Shown here one piece after another: positions 25,025 through 34,505 of a stretch of DNA of 64,000 nucleotides. Numbering within the stretch: position 1 is the first letter of the stretch; the number at the start of each line of letters is the position of its first letter. Source of the stretch: Mycolicibacterium chitae (GTDB taxonomy: Bacteria > Actinomycetota > Actinomycetes > Mycobacteriales > Mycobacteriaceae); the NCBI RefSeq assembly GCF_900637205.1, contig NZ_LR134355.1, positions 4,464,001 to 4,528,000 on the forward strand, read 5' to 3'. A program made the position numbers and the translations under genes. Below the pieces are notes generated by a model. That model ran no database searches and had not been told where the DNA came from. It saw only the letters and a list, made by a program, of their open reading frames with translations.

Positions 25025-26484
25025 AAAGGTGGCGGCTCGCCGTCGGGCACCGACGGCAGGTCGAAGTACCAGTTGTTCCAGCGTTGTCGTTGCGTGCGAC
25101 GTTCGTGATTTCGCCGACGTTCGGCTTCAATGGCTGCGGCGCGATATTGGGCGCGGGTCCGGCGACGCCGCGGCATCATCGCGGTCCGGTTCCCGCACCG
25201 CTCCTCGGCCGAGCCGCCGGGTTCGGGCAGGTAGCCGGTCGGCGTGCACAGCGTGGGGAACAGCAGGGCACTGCCGGGCATGGTGACGTAGCGGCGACCA
25301 TCGGGCAGGGTCCAGATGACCGTGCCATCGGGCAGCTGCTCGTCGCGCCAGCCCCAAAAAGTCTTGAGCAAGTGGTGTTTTCGGCACAGCGCCTTCAAGT
25401 TCGAGGCGTGCGTCAGGCCGTCGCGCTCGTAAGGAATCGTATGGTCGAGATCGCAATTGGCCGCGGGATGATCGCAGCCGGGCGCCCGGCAGGTCAGGTC
25501 CCGGCAGCGTACGAAATCCGCCAATGCGCGCGACGGGCTGTACCGCGGCTCCGGCGGGGCGTCGATGGGCCCGATCACCGGCAGCAGCTTGGCGTTGGCC
25601 GCGAGTTCGCGTAGCACCTCGGCCGAGATCAACGCATCACTGCCGGGGATCACCGCCGGCGTCTGGGACGTGCCGTCCAGCGCGCCCTGCTCGGCCACCA
25701 CGTGGATGACGACGTTGCCCGCCGGTCGCGTGTTCGACCAGGCCGGGCAGGTGTCGCTCCCGCAGGTGCAGGTCAGCCGGTCGGCTCCGGCGACCATCGC
25801 GTCGAGCGCATCGGCGCGGCGTTGGTCCCGGGTGCGCGGGTCGCCGTCGCACACGGTGCCCGCCAACTCGTCGAGACGTCGATCCAGCGCCTTGCCCGTG
25901 GTGTCGAAGACCTGTCCCACCACCTCGGCCATGCCGTCATCGGTGGCCTGCACCTTCACGTAGCGATCCTCGATCGACTCCTTCGACCGTCGCACCGCAT
26001 CCGGGTCGACCTTGGCGACGATCTTGTCGATCGCTCCGGCCAGGCGCCGCCGGCTCATCGCGGGCCACCGAGGTGCCCGCGCGGCGATCTGGGCATCGAC
26101 CTCGTCCAACGCATCGAGATCGGTAATTAGGTGGGTACGGAAGACGATCGTTTGGAAGAGGCGGAAATCGATGTCTCCGGCCTCGAACCTCGCACCCACC
26201 TTGGGCAGGCGGTGGCGCATGGCCATGGCGTAACGAAGGTAGCTGGTGCCCAGCCCCAGCCCGATCCGCAACGTCGCGGCCACTTCGGCGGCCACCGCCT
26301 CGAACAGATCGATCACCCAGTCGTCGCAGCCACCGAAGCTCTTCTCCCGCTCCTCGAACAGGTCCGCGATCGACACCAGCCGTTCGGCGGCCGCCTGCGC
26401 TTCGGCCCGCGACGCCGCCGCGATGCGGTCGACCAGCGCGGTTGTCGCCGGGGTCGGCGGCTTGACCTTGGCCTGTTCGAACAT
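25021..26484 (-). CDS. 13E12-repeat family protein: DUF222 plus HNH endonuclease
   Basis: 487 residues starting MFEQAKVKPPTPAT (ATG at 26482-26484; a GTG at 26514 would add ten residues). The N-terminal DUF222 region covers about 1-300. The HNH domain begins near 340 with CRAPGCDHPAANCDLDHTIP, then NLKALCRKHHLLKT. Four cysteines around it likely bind zinc. The C-terminus is Arg-rich. This is the 13E12 repeat family, present in several copies in mycobacterial genomes. The start codon lies inside a sequence close to the mycobacterial LexA box (26477-26492), so DNA-damage induction is likely. Confidence 0.92.
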   Translation of the reverse strand: MFEQAKVKPPTPATTALVDRIAAASRAEAQAAAERLVSIADLFEEREKSFGGCDDWVIDLFEAVAAEVAATLRIGLGLGTSYLRYAMAMRHRLPKVGARFEAGDIDFRLFQTIVFRTHLITDLDALDEVDAQIAARAPRWPAMSRRRLAGAIDKIVAKVDPDAVRRSKESIEDRYVKVQATDDGMAEVVGQVFDTTGKALDRRLDELAGTVCDGDPRTRDQRRADALDAMVAGADRLTCTCGSDTCPAWSNTRPAGNVVIHVVAEQGALDGTSQTPAVIPGSDALISAEVLRELAANAKLLPVIGPIDAPPEPRYSPSRALADFVRCRDLTCRAPGCDHPAANCDLDHTIPYERDGLTHASNLKALCRKHHLLKTFWGWRDEQLPDGTVIWTLPDGRRYVTMPGSALLFPTLCTPTGYLPEPGGSAEERCGNRTAMMPRRRRTRAQYRAAAIEAERRRNHERRTQRQRWNNWYFDLPSVPDGEPPPF

Positions 26485-26492
26485 ACTTTCGA
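26477..26492 (-). promoter_or_regulatory. SOS-box-like site at the start of the 13E12 gene
   Basis: TCGAAC-ATAC-TTTCGA on the + strand: one mismatch from the mycobacterial SOS consensus TCGAAC-N4-GTTCGA. It overlaps the ATG of the 13E12 gene and lies 30 bases before the divergent MFS transporter start, so LexA could affect both. Confidence 0.65.
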
Positions 26493-26522
26493 TTGTGGCA
26501 TGGAGGTGTGACACTTGACGGC

Positions 26523-27734
26523 ATGCCGTCGCCCGGACCGTCGCTGAGCGCCTGGCGATTCGTCACCGTCTTCGGCACGGTGAGCCTGCTCGCCGACGTC
26601 GTCTACGAGGGGGCTCGCTCCATCACCGGGCCGCTGCTGGCCTCGCTGGGCGCCACCGCGCTGGTGGTGGGGCTGGTGACGGGCATCGGCGAGGCCGCGG
26701 CGTTGGCGTTGCGCGTGGTGTCCGGGCCGTTGACCGACCGCACCCAGCGGTTCTGGGCGTGGACCATCGCCGGTTACGCGCTCACCGTCGTCACCGTGCC
26801 GTTCCTCGGCGTCACCGCGACGTTGTGGGTGGCGTGCGCACTGGTGATCGCCGAACGGGTGGGCAAGGCCGTCCGCAGCCCCGCCAAGGACACGCTGCTC
26901 TCCCACGCCACGCACGTCACCGGCCGCGGTGTCGGCTTCGCCGTGCACGAGGCCCTCGATCAGATCGGCGCGATGCTGGGTCCGTTGACGGTCGCGGGCA
27001 TGCTGGTCCTCACCGGCGGCGACTACGGTCCCGCGCTGGGTGTACTCGCCGCCCCCGGCACCGCCGTGCTGGCCCTGTTGATCTGGCTGCGGTGGCGGGT
27101 GCCCCGACCCAGCGAGTACGAACCGGTCGACCGCGACCGGCAGGCCGACGGAAGCCCCGTGACGACGCGGGCGCCGTTGCCCAGGGAGTTCTGGCTGTAC
27201 TGCGCGTTCACCGCCACGACCATGGTCGGGTTCGCCACCTTCGGGGTGTTGTCCTTCCACATGGTCACCCGCGGACTGCTGCCGCCTGCCGCGGTGCCGG
27301 TGATCTACGCGGCGGCCATGGCCGCCGATGCGGTGGCCGCGTTGGCGTCCGGCTGGCTCTACGACCGCGTTGGCCCGGTCACCCTGGCGGCGCTGCCCGT
27401 CCTGGCACTGATCATCCCGACCGTCGCCTTCACCAACGACGTCACGCTGGTCATCGCCGGCGCCCTGGCCTGGGGCGCCGCGGTCGGCATCCAGGAGTCC
27501 ACCCTGCGCGCGGTCGTCGCCGACCTGGTGGCCCCGCCCCGACGGGCCACCGCGTACGGACTGTTCGCCGCCGGGATGGGCGCGGCCACCGCCGCCGGCG
27601 GGGCGCTGACGGGCTGGCTCTACGACACCTCGGTCCCCGCACTGATCGCCACCGTGGCCGGCGTCCAACTGGTCGCCGTCGCGCTGGCCGCCGTCGCCCT
27701 CCGGCGCCGACGCGCGGCCACGACGGCCCGATGA
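26523..27734 (+). CDS. MFS transporter
   Basis: 403 residues with 12 predicted membrane helices. I start at the ATG at 26523 (MPSPGPSLSAW), 38 bases from the divergent 13E12 gene; an upstream start would run into the SOS-like box. The short loop after the second helix reads RVVSGPLTDRTQ, a form of the MFS G-x-L-x-D-R signature, repeated in the second half as SGWLYDRVG. A long cytoplasmic loop (about 190-215) links the halves. Substrate not predictable. The amidohydrolase begins 24 bases downstream, possibly the same transcript. Confidence 0.9.
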   Translation: MPSPGPSLSAWRFVTVFGTVSLLADVVYEGARSITGPLLASLGATALVVGLVTGIGEAAALALRVVSGPLTDRTQRFWAWTIAGYALTVVTVPFLGVTATLWVACALVIAERVGKAVRSPAKDTLLSHATHVTGRGVGFAVHEALDQIGAMLGPLTVAGMLVLTGGDYGPALGVLAAPGTAVLALLIWLRWRVPRPSEYEPVDRDRQADGSPVTTRAPLPREFWLYCAFTATTMVGFATFGVLSFHMVTRGLLPPAAVPVIYAAAMAADAVAALASGWLYDRVGPVTLAALPVLALIIPTVAFTNDVTLVIAGALAWGAAVGIQESTLRAVVADLVAPPRRATAYGLFAAGMGAATAAGGALTGWLYDTSVPALIATVAGVQLVAVALAAVALRRRRAATTAR

Positions 27735-27758
27735 TCCCGGCGAAGCCCGGCTGACATC

Positions 27759-28646
27759 ATGGACGAGATGGATGAGATAGCGCCGGTCCGGCAGATCTGG
27801 CAGCAGCTCGAGCTGCCGGGCATCGTCGACGTCCACACCCACTTCATGCCGAAGTCGGTGATGGACAAGGTGTGGCAGTACTTCGACTCGGCGGGCCCGC
27901 TGACGGGCCGCGAATGGCCGATCCGCTACCGCACCGCCGAGGAAGAACGCGTCCACATGTTGCGCCGCTTCGGGGTTCGCGCCTTCAGCTCGCTGGTGTA
28001 CGCGCACAAGCCGGACATGGCCGAGTGGCTCAACGGCTGGGCCCGGCAGTTCGCCCTGCAGACCCCGGATTGTCTGAGCACCGCCACGTTCTACCCCGAA
28101 CCCGGCGCCGCGGACTACGTGGAGACCGCAATCACCCAGGGCGCCAAGCTGTTCAAGTCACACATCCAGGTGGGGCAGTACGAACCCAACGACCCCCGGC
28201 TCGACGGGGTGTGGGCAATCCTGCAGGACAGCGCGACCCCGGTGGTCATCCACTGCGGTTCCGGTCCGGCCCCCGGCGACTACACCGGCCCCGATCCCAT
28301 CCGCAGCTTGCTGACCCGTTACCCGCGGTTGGTCCTGATCATCGCCCACATGGGCATGCCCGAGTACACCGAGTTCCTCGACATCGCCGCGGATCACCCG
28401 CAGGTCCGCCTGGACACCACCATGGCGTTCACCGCATTCGCCGAGGCCGCGATGCCGTTCCCCGCCGACCACCTGCCCCGCCTGCGCGATCTGGGCGAAC
28501 GCATCCTGTTCGGCAGCGACTTCCCGAACATCCCCTACAGCTACGCCGAGGCGATGCGTGCGATCACCGATCTCGGTGTGGCCGACGACGACTGGCTGCG
28601 CGACGTGTTCTACCGCAACGGCGCACGGCTGTTCGGCCTGTCCTGA
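27759..28646 (+). CDS. Metal-dependent amidohydrolase (TIM barrel)
   Basis: 295 residues. Metal-binding motif VDVHTHFMP near residue 24, further ligands in VVIHCGSG (about 163) and IIAHMGMPEY (about 195), and the catalytic Asp in LFGSDFPNIPY (about 252). This is the amidohydrolase-2 group that includes decarboxylases such as ACMSD; hydrolysis or decarboxylation of a ring compound is likely. Follows the MFS transporter closely, suggesting uptake and processing together. Ends 28 bases before the Rv0293c-like gene. Confidence 0.9.
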   Translation: MDEMDEIAPVRQIWQQLELPGIVDVHTHFMPKSVMDKVWQYFDSAGPLTGREWPIRYRTAEEERVHMLRRFGVRAFSSLVYAHKPDMAEWLNGWARQFALQTPDCLSTATFYPEPGAADYVETAITQGAKLFKSHIQVGQYEPNDPRLDGVWAILQDSATPVVIHCGSGPAPGDYTGPDPIRSLLTRYPRLVLIIAHMGMPEYTEFLDIAADHPQVRLDTTMAFTAFAEAAMPFPADHLPRLRDLGERILFGSDFPNIPYSYAEAMRAITDLGVADDDWLRDVFYRNGARLFGLS

Positions 28647-28674
28647 GCGCGTTACAGGGCTACCATCGGGTGTT

Positions 28675-29898
28675 GTGGCCTCATCCAACCCGGCCGCCGC
28701 GGCGCGGCCCGAAGCCGATCCACCGGTCGATCCGCCGATCCCGGTTCCCGACGTCCCCGGCGCCGATGCCGGCGAGCGAGGTCTGCCCGACCGCTCGGAT
28801 CTGACGCTGGCGCAACGCGCCGTCGTCGACGCCTCCGTGATCGCCGACCTGGGCCTGCGCACCGGTATCGCCTCCCTGGTCGGCGCGGCCATGCTGCCAC
28901 CGGTCATCGCCGGCGTGCTGCGCGGCAACGACCTGCGCCGCGAACGCGAACACCTGCGGTTCTACGCCGATCTCGCGGCCCAGCGCGACGCCGAGGCGTC
29001 GTTCCCGGCCCCCACCGCCGCGCCGCGCGTGTCGATCCAGCCGTCGAACCCCATCGCCCGCCAGATCGCCCACGGCGATGTCCAGCACGTGCAGTTCCAG
29101 AGCAGCTACGAGGCGCGCAATCCCGAGATGCGCAACCTGTGGCGCGGACTGAACCGCAACAACGTGGTGCACGCCCAGCATTGGCGGCACGACGACGGCC
29201 CCCACCCGACCCTGTGCGTCATCCACGGATTCCTGGGCTCGCCCTACCTGTTCAACGGACTGTTCTTCTCGCTGCCGTGGTTCTACCGCACGGGTTTCGA
29301 CGTGCTGCTCTACACGCTGCCCTTCCACGGCCGCCGCGCCGAGCGGTTCTCACCGTTCAGCGGTTACGGCTTCTTCTCCAACGGGATGGCGGGCATGGCC
29401 GAGGCCATGGCGCAGGCCGTCCACGACTTCCGGTCGGTCCTGGATTATCTGGAGTCCACCGGCGTGGACAAGATCGCGCTGACGGGCATGTCGCTGGGCG
29501 GCTATACCTCGTCGCTGATCGCGTCCGTCGAGGACCGGCTGCAGGCCGTGATTCCGAATGTGCCTGTGGTGAACCCGGAATCGGCGTTCGACGACTGGTG
29601 GCCGGCCAACAAGCTGGTCGAGTTCGGCCGGCACGCCAGCGGCATCAGCCGGGAGGAGGCCGCGCAGGCGTCGGCCTTCCATTCCCCGCTGAACTACGCC
29701 CCGAAGGTGCCCAAGGACCGCCGGCTCATCATCGCCGGTCTCGGCGATCGGCTCGCCCCGCCGGAGCAGGCCGAGGCGCTGTGGGAACACTGGGACCGCT
29801 GCGCGTTCCACTGGTTCCCCGGCAACCACATCCTGCACGTCAGCCAGCCGGAGTATCTGCGCCGGATGACGAGATTCCTTCGCCCCGTTATGTTCTGA
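28675..29898 (+). CDS. Alpha/beta hydrolase-fold protein, Rv0293c-like
   Basis: 407 residues from the GTG at 28675; a longer frame from 28558 overlaps the amidohydrolase and is unlikely. The first 60 residues are Pro/Asp-rich. The hydrolase part starts near 170: VIHGFLGSPYLF (oxyanion region), ALTGMSLGGYTSS (about 270, nucleophile Ser), GLGDRLAPPEQ and PGNHILHVSQ (acid and His). By place it corresponds to Rv0293c, which faces eccE3 tail to tail in M. tuberculosis; here the stops overlap by 11 bases. Substrate unknown. Confidence 0.87.
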   Translation: MASSNPAAAARPEADPPVDPPIPVPDVPGADAGERGLPDRSDLTLAQRAVVDASVIADLGLRTGIASLVGAAMLPPVIAGVLRGNDLRREREHLRFYADLAAQRDAEASFPAPTAAPRVSIQPSNPIARQIAHGDVQHVQFQSSYEARNPEMRNLWRGLNRNNVVHAQHWRHDDGPHPTLCVIHGFLGSPYLFNGLFFSLPWFYRTGFDVLLYTLPFHGRRAERFSPFSGYGFFSNGMAGMAEAMAQAVHDFRSVLDYLESTGVDKIALTGMSLGGYTSSLIASVEDRLQAVIPNVPVVNPESAFDDWWPANKLVEFGRHASGISREEAAQASAFHSPLNYAPKVPKDRRLIIAGLGDRLAPPEQAEALWEHWDRCAFHWFPGNHILHVSQPEYLRRMTRFLRPVMF

Positions 29899-30835
29899 CC
29901 TTCTCCGCGCCGGCGGGCCAGCGCAGGTCGGCCAGGTCGGCGGCGGTGGGATTTGCGCCCGGCAGCGGGTCGGCGGCATTCGGCGACAACGCGTCCAGCG
30001 CCTCCAGCTGGTAGCCACGCAGCGGGCGCAGGCCCGGCAGCGGCGCGGCGCCCTTCGGCTTGTCGTCGGTGCGGATCGCGCAGGCGGCCGCCACCTGGGT
30101 GCCCGGGGTGATCTGCACCGCGGTCCACACCTCCGGCGAGGCGTGCTCCCACAGTTTGACCAGGGTCTCCGGCAGGGCGTCGTTGACGTCCACCGCGTAG
30201 GCGGCCACGTAGCTGTCCGACCCGTCCTGGACCGCTCGCCACTTCGCCTTGGCCTGCGGCCCGAGGAGGTCCGGCACGTCGACCTCCGATGTGGTGACGG
30301 CCCAACCGAGTTCGCGCAGGTGATCGGCGAGTCGGCGCAACGTCACCTCGGCGGTGTCGCGCAGCGGGATCCGCGGCGAACGCGCCTGCAGTTCGGTGAG
30401 ATTCGGGGCCGCCGACATGGTCAGCCCGATCCAGGTGGTGCGCCCCGCCGGGGTGTTGCGGCTGGTGACCCGCACGGCCTCGCACCGCAGCCCATACCGG
30501 TCCAGGTAGCCGGCGAGCACGTCCAGCGGCAGGTCGCCGTCGCTCTCCGGCAGCACGCGCAGCACCGCGGTGGTCTGCGCGTCGGCCTCGGTGCGCTGGA
30601 CCAACTGGTGTGCGCCACTGCCGGATTCGCGGGCGCCGATCAGCGCGACGCCCCGCTTGATCATGGTGGTCAGGAACATCCCGTGCCACTGGGCCAGCAG
30701 GATGATCGTCACCGCGATGGCGATGCCGAGCGCCCATTTACCGGTGTCGGTCTGCCACGGGTACGACATCGCCGCGGGCACGACCGCCAACGCAATCAGG
30801 GTGAGTCGACCGGCTCCCGGCCAAGCAATCCTCAC
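29888..30835 (-). CDS. eccE3: ESX-3 membrane component EccE3
   Basis: 315 residues from a GTG that overlaps the mycP3 stop by 4 bases. Two membrane helices near the N-terminus (LTLIALAVVPAAM and LGIAIAVTIILLA) are followed by a cytoplasmic domain of about 260 residues. EccE sits at the periphery of the EccB-EccC-EccD-EccE complex in the inner membrane. Last gene of the ESX-3 operon, as in M. tuberculosis (Rv0292). Assignment is by position and topology; EccE sequences diverge quickly. Confidence 0.93.
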   Translation of the reverse strand: MRIAWPGAGRLTLIALAVVPAAMSYPWQTDTGKWALGIAIAVTIILLAQWHGMFLTTMIKRGVALIGARESGSGAHQLVQRTEADAQTTAVLRVLPESDGDLPLDVLAGYLDRYGLRCEAVRVTSRNTPAGRTTWIGLTMSAAPNLTELQARSPRIPLRDTAEVTLRRLADHLRELGWAVTTSEVDVPDLLGPQAKAKWRAVQDGSDSYVAAYAVDVNDALPETLVKLWEHASPEVWTAVQITPGTQVAAACAIRTDDKPKGAAPLPGLRPLRGYQLEALDALSPNAADPLPGANPTAADLADLRWPAGAEKVRT

Positions 30836-32217
30836 TGGGAGCGTTCCTTTCGTCGGTGCGCCGCGTACGCCGTGGCGGCGACGGCCAGCGCCAGGGCGGC
30901 CGTGCCGGCGAACGCGATGTTGCGCGGGGTGTGGTTTTCGGGCGGCGCCACCACGGGGGCCGCGATCTGGGTGGCCTCGGGCGCGCCAGGTGGAGGCGGC
31001 GGCAGTTCCCACGTCAGGGCGGCCACCGGGTCGAGCGTGCCGGCACCCACCAGGTTGGACGGGTCCCTAGCGCCGTTGTGGGCGGTGCGGGTCAGCCGCT
31101 GAATGACTTGGTTGGCAGGCATTTCCGGGAACCGGCTGCGCAGCAGCGCGGCCACCCCGGACACGTACGCGGTGGCAAAGCTGGTGCCGCTGATGGTGGT
31201 CATCTGCCCGCGGTCGGTCGGCACACCGTTGGCCAGGCCGCCCTCACCGTTGCTCAGCGAGACGATGTTCTCCCCCGGCGCCGCGATGCCCACCCAGGGC
31301 CCGCTCATGGTGAACTCCGAGGGCTGGCCGCCCGACGTCAGCGACCCCACCGACAGCACATAGGGCTGCCACCAGGACGGCGTCGACAGCGCGCTGGCGG
31401 CCGCCCAGTTGCGCGGGTCCTCCGGATTGATCGATCCGCCAAGCGGATTGGAATGGCAGGCCTGACCGCCGGCGATCCCGTTCGGACCGGCGTTGCCGGC
31501 CGCGGCGACGATGACGGCGTCCTTGTCGACCGCGGCGTAGCGCAGGGCCGCGCCGAGCGCGGACTGGTCGACGTCACTGCCGGCGGGCAGGCAGGTCGCC
31601 GAGGAGATGTTGATGACCCGCGCCCCGAGATCGGCGGCGCGCACGACGGCCCGCGCCAGCGACGCGATGTCGACGACGGCGTGCTCGAGTACCGGGTCAC
31701 CGCCGGTGGTGCGCGGTGAGTAGCGCGGCGAGGTCTGCCGGATCGCGATGATCCGGGCCTCCGGTGCGACACCGGAGAAGGCATCGCCGTCCGCGGGCTT
31801 CCCAGCGATGAGCCCGGCGACCAATGTGCCGTGGCCGTCGCAGTCGGTCAGCCCGTCACCGTTGGCGACGTAGTCGCCGCCGGCCTCGACGTCCGGCAAC
31901 CGCGGACCCGGCTTGACACCGGTGTCGATGACGGCGACGGTCTGCCCTTCGCCGCGGGAGAACCGCCACGCGCCTTCGAGATTGAGCATCCGTTGGTTGG
32001 GCGAGGCGGCGGCCGGATCCGAGCCGGGCAGCACGCCGGTGGTGATGCAGTCACCCTGCTGCTGCATCGGGGCGGCCGGGCCGGTGTTGCCGGCCGGCGG
32101 CGGGGTTTCGGGATCGACGGTCGGCGGGACGATCGCCCACGCCGCCGGGCTCATCACCAGCGCGGCCGCACAGCCGGCCGCCGTGGCCCTGAGCCCGCGC
32201 CGAAGCACTCGGGTCAT
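30832..32217 (-). CDS. mycP3: Mycosin MycP3, ESX-3 subtilisin-like protease
   Basis: 461 residues. Signal peptide 1-28 and a C-terminal membrane anchor (IAFAGTAALALAVAATAYAA) with a basic end. The catalytic triad is visible: Asp98 in VIDTG, His129 in DGHGT, Ser346 in SGTSFAT. A Pro-rich segment precedes the anchor. Mycosins are periplasm-facing and stabilise the ESX membrane complex, with processing of some substrates. Start ATG overlaps the eccD3 stop (ATGA). Confidence 0.97.
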   Translation of the reverse strand: MTRVLRRGLRATAAGCAAALVMSPAAWAIVPPTVDPETPPPAGNTGPAAPMQQQGDCITTGVLPGSDPAAASPNQRMLNLEGAWRFSRGEGQTVAVIDTGVKPGPRLPDVEAGGDYVANGDGLTDCDGHGTLVAGLIAGKPADGDAFSGVAPEARIIAIRQTSPRYSPRTTGGDPVLEHAVVDIASLARAVVRAADLGARVINISSATCLPAGSDVDQSALGAALRYAAVDKDAVIVAAAGNAGPNGIAGGQACHSNPLGGSINPEDPRNWAAASALSTPSWWQPYVLSVGSLTSGGQPSEFTMSGPWVGIAAPGENIVSLSNGEGGLANGVPTDRGQMTTISGTSFATAYVSGVAALLRSRFPEMPANQVIQRLTRTAHNGARDPSNLVGAGTLDPVAALTWELPPPPPGAPEATQIAAPVVAPPENHTPRNIAFAGTAALALAVAATAYAAHRRKERSQ

Positions 32218-33638
32218 CGATTGAGAACCCAGGTGAACAGGCCCACCCCGTAGGCCATGACCGGGATCAGCGAGGCGTCGAGGGCCGCGGCCAGGAAGCT
32301 CACGTAGCGGCGCATCGGCAGCGAATAGCTCTCGGGCGAGGCGAACTTCGGGTTGGTGGCGGCGAAGATCCACACCACGGTGACCACGGCGAGCGCCACG
32401 ACCGCCCACAGCGCCAACTGGTAGCGGCCCTGGATCGCGAAGGTGACCAGCAGCGCCACACCCACCAGGTACGGCTGGGCCAGCAGCCACGCCTTGCAGG
32501 CGGCGGTGTCCCAGACGCGGGCCCGCAGCACGGCCGCGGCGGCGGTGGCGATCACGACGTACCAGCCCCACACGCCCGGATCCGACTGCACGGCGATGGC
32601 CAACGAACCGAGCACCGACAGGATCACCGCGCCGGCGATGAAACCGGTCTGGTGCGCATCACTGATCCGCACGCGGCGCGGCAGGTCTTCCAGGATCTTC
32701 AACGACGGCGCCGACGGGGCGGGGTCGCCCGGGGCGGGGATGACCGGCAACGGCAGCCGGGCCCACATCGCCGACAGGTGTGCGGCCTGCACGGTGACCA
32801 GCAGCGCCAACACGATCAGGCCGCAGCCCAGCGCCACCAGCGACACGTTCCAGATCGCCGCGACGGCCGAGGCCACCAGGACGCCGAAGCCGACGACGGT
32901 GCCGGCGGTGAAGAAGCCCAGCGAGCGCTCGGAGATGAAGGTGCTGATCAACGACCAGGCGGTCACGCCGGCGGCGGCCAGGATCAGTTGCGGCGGACCG
33001 AATTCGCCCGGTACGGCCAGCGCGAACGCCGCGGCGATCGGGACCAGCGCGGCGATCGACAGTTCGACGGCGGGCTGCGGCGAGCGGGCCCGCAGCGCCA
33101 GCGCCGCGACGACGGCGACGGCGGCGAGCGCGCTGACGGCGAACAAGCCGGTGACATCACCGGTGAGCAGACGGTGGGCCACCGCGAAACCGGTGCCCGC
33201 CAACAGCACGACGATCACCGCGGCGCGGGCGGCGCGCTGGATGTGGGTGGTGTCCCAGGGCCGCTTGCGCGACTCGGAGAAGATGACCGCCGCGTCGGCG
33301 ACGTCCTCGACGATGCCCGGCGCGGCCGGCCCGGCCGGAACCGGCTGCAGCGCAAGCAGATCGCCGTCGACCACGCCGACCGTGTCCAGGGTGGCGTCGA
33401 GCGAGAACGTGGCACCGCCGATCGGCGCGAGGCTCAGCCGGCGGCGCGCGGTCGGCTCGTCACCGCTGTCCTGCGCCTCCTCCTCGTCGGGCAGCAGGCG
33501 CAGCACGGCCGGCATGATCTCGCGCAGCGGCACCTGGGCCGGCAGCGCAATCTCGGTGATCCGGCTCTCGGCCAGCACGGCCACGCGCACGATCGGCAGA
33601 ACCGGAGTGGCAATGGTCGCCCCGGAGGTGTCAGTCAT
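32214..33638 (-). CDS. eccD3: ESX-3 membrane channel component EccD3
   Basis: 474 residues. The N-terminal ubiquitin-like domain (about 15-95, with VAVLAESRITEIALPAQVPL) is followed by about eleven membrane helices from residue 125. EccD forms the bulk of the inner-membrane part of the type VII secretion complex. 14 bases downstream of espG3 and overlapping mycP3 by 4, so translationally coupled. Confidence 0.97.
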   Translation of the reverse strand: MTDTSGATIATPVLPIVRVAVLAESRITEIALPAQVPLREIMPAVLRLLPDEEEAQDSGDEPTARRRLSLAPIGGATFSLDATLDTVGVVDGDLLALQPVPAGPAAPGIVEDVADAAVIFSESRKRPWDTTHIQRAARAAVIVVLLAGTGFAVAHRLLTGDVTGLFAVSALAAVAVVAALALRARSPQPAVELSIAALVPIAAAFALAVPGEFGPPQLILAAAGVTAWSLISTFISERSLGFFTAGTVVGFGVLVASAVAAIWNVSLVALGCGLIVLALLVTVQAAHLSAMWARLPLPVIPAPGDPAPSAPSLKILEDLPRRVRISDAHQTGFIAGAVILSVLGSLAIAVQSDPGVWGWYVVIATAAAAVLRARVWDTAACKAWLLAQPYLVGVALLVTFAIQGRYQLALWAVVALAVVTVVWIFAATNPKFASPESYSLPMRRYVSFLAAALDASLIPVMAYGVGLFTWVLNR

Positions 33639-33652
33639 CTATTCGTTCTCTT

Positions 33653-34501
33653 TCAGCTTCTTTGGGTGGTGAAGTCACGGGCCATGGGTGCCGACGGGAA
33701 CCATTGGCCGTCGGGCAGCGTCGCCGTGAGGTTCTGCAAGGCCAACGCGATGGCGAACGGCGTGCCAGGCGCGAAGGTGGAAATCCATTCGCCGTCGAAG
33801 GCCCGGGTGGGACTCACCAACACCCGGCCTTCATTGGTGTCGACGACGGCGACGCCGACTTCGGCGGTCTGCTGCGTGGCCTCTCGGCGCTGCCCCGCGA
33901 CGATCTCGACGTATCGCCGCGGGCCGCTGAAGACCGACTGCACCACGGCGTGCGCCGAGGCGGGAACGCCGAGATAGTCCAGCACGCTGGATAATTCGGC
34001 GCCGTTACGCAGTTGTTCGTCGGCGCGGGCACCGACTCGGGCCGGCATGGCGAACTCGTCGAACCGCGCCGGGGCGCGGTTCGACAGGCCCACCGTCACC
34101 ACCGGAACCAGCCCGTACGGTTCGGCGATGTCCATCGCCGTGAAGGTGACCAGTTGCGCGTTGCGCAGCGCGACCACCGTGTGTTCACCGCGGCGCGCGA
34201 CGATCCCGCGCAGCAGATCCCCCTCGTCGGCCCCGCTCCCGACGAAGCGCAGTTCGAGCCACTGCTCCGGGTGGCAGACCACCCGGATCCAACGCTCGAC
34301 CGCTGGGTCGATCCTGTCTCCGACCAACACCCCGAGGCGGGTCAGATGCTCGGTCTGGCGCGCATTGAAAGCCGCGCGTTCCGAACCGTCCTGGTACGGC
34401 GGCGTGATCGCCAGCACCCAGGGAAAGGTGCCGGCGCCCACGGTATCCGCGATGTACCAGGCGCCCTCGGCGGTCAGTTCGACCGCGTTGGGCGACCTCA
34501 T
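33653..34501 (-). CDS. espG3: ESX-3 PE/PPE chaperone EspG3
   Basis: 282 residues, soluble, with the EspG fold pattern: N-terminal beta-rich half (GAWYIADTVGAGTFPWVLAI) and helical insertions. EspG3 binds the tip of the PE5-PPE4 heterodimer and keeps it soluble until export. 4 bases downstream of esxH. No odd features. Confidence 0.95.
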   Translation of the reverse strand: MRSPNAVELTAEGAWYIADTVGAGTFPWVLAITPPYQDGSERAAFNARQTEHLTRLGVLVGDRIDPAVERWIRVVCHPEQWLELRFVGSGADEGDLLRGIVARRGEHTVVALRNAQLVTFTAMDIAEPYGLVPVVTVGLSNRAPARFDEFAMPARVGARADEQLRNGAELSSVLDYLGVPASAHAVVQSVFSGPRRYVEIVAGQRREATQQTAEVGVAVVDTNEGRVLVSPTRAFDGEWISTFAPGTPFAIALALQNLTATLPDGQWFPSAPMARDFTTQRS

Positions 34502-34505
34502 GGGG

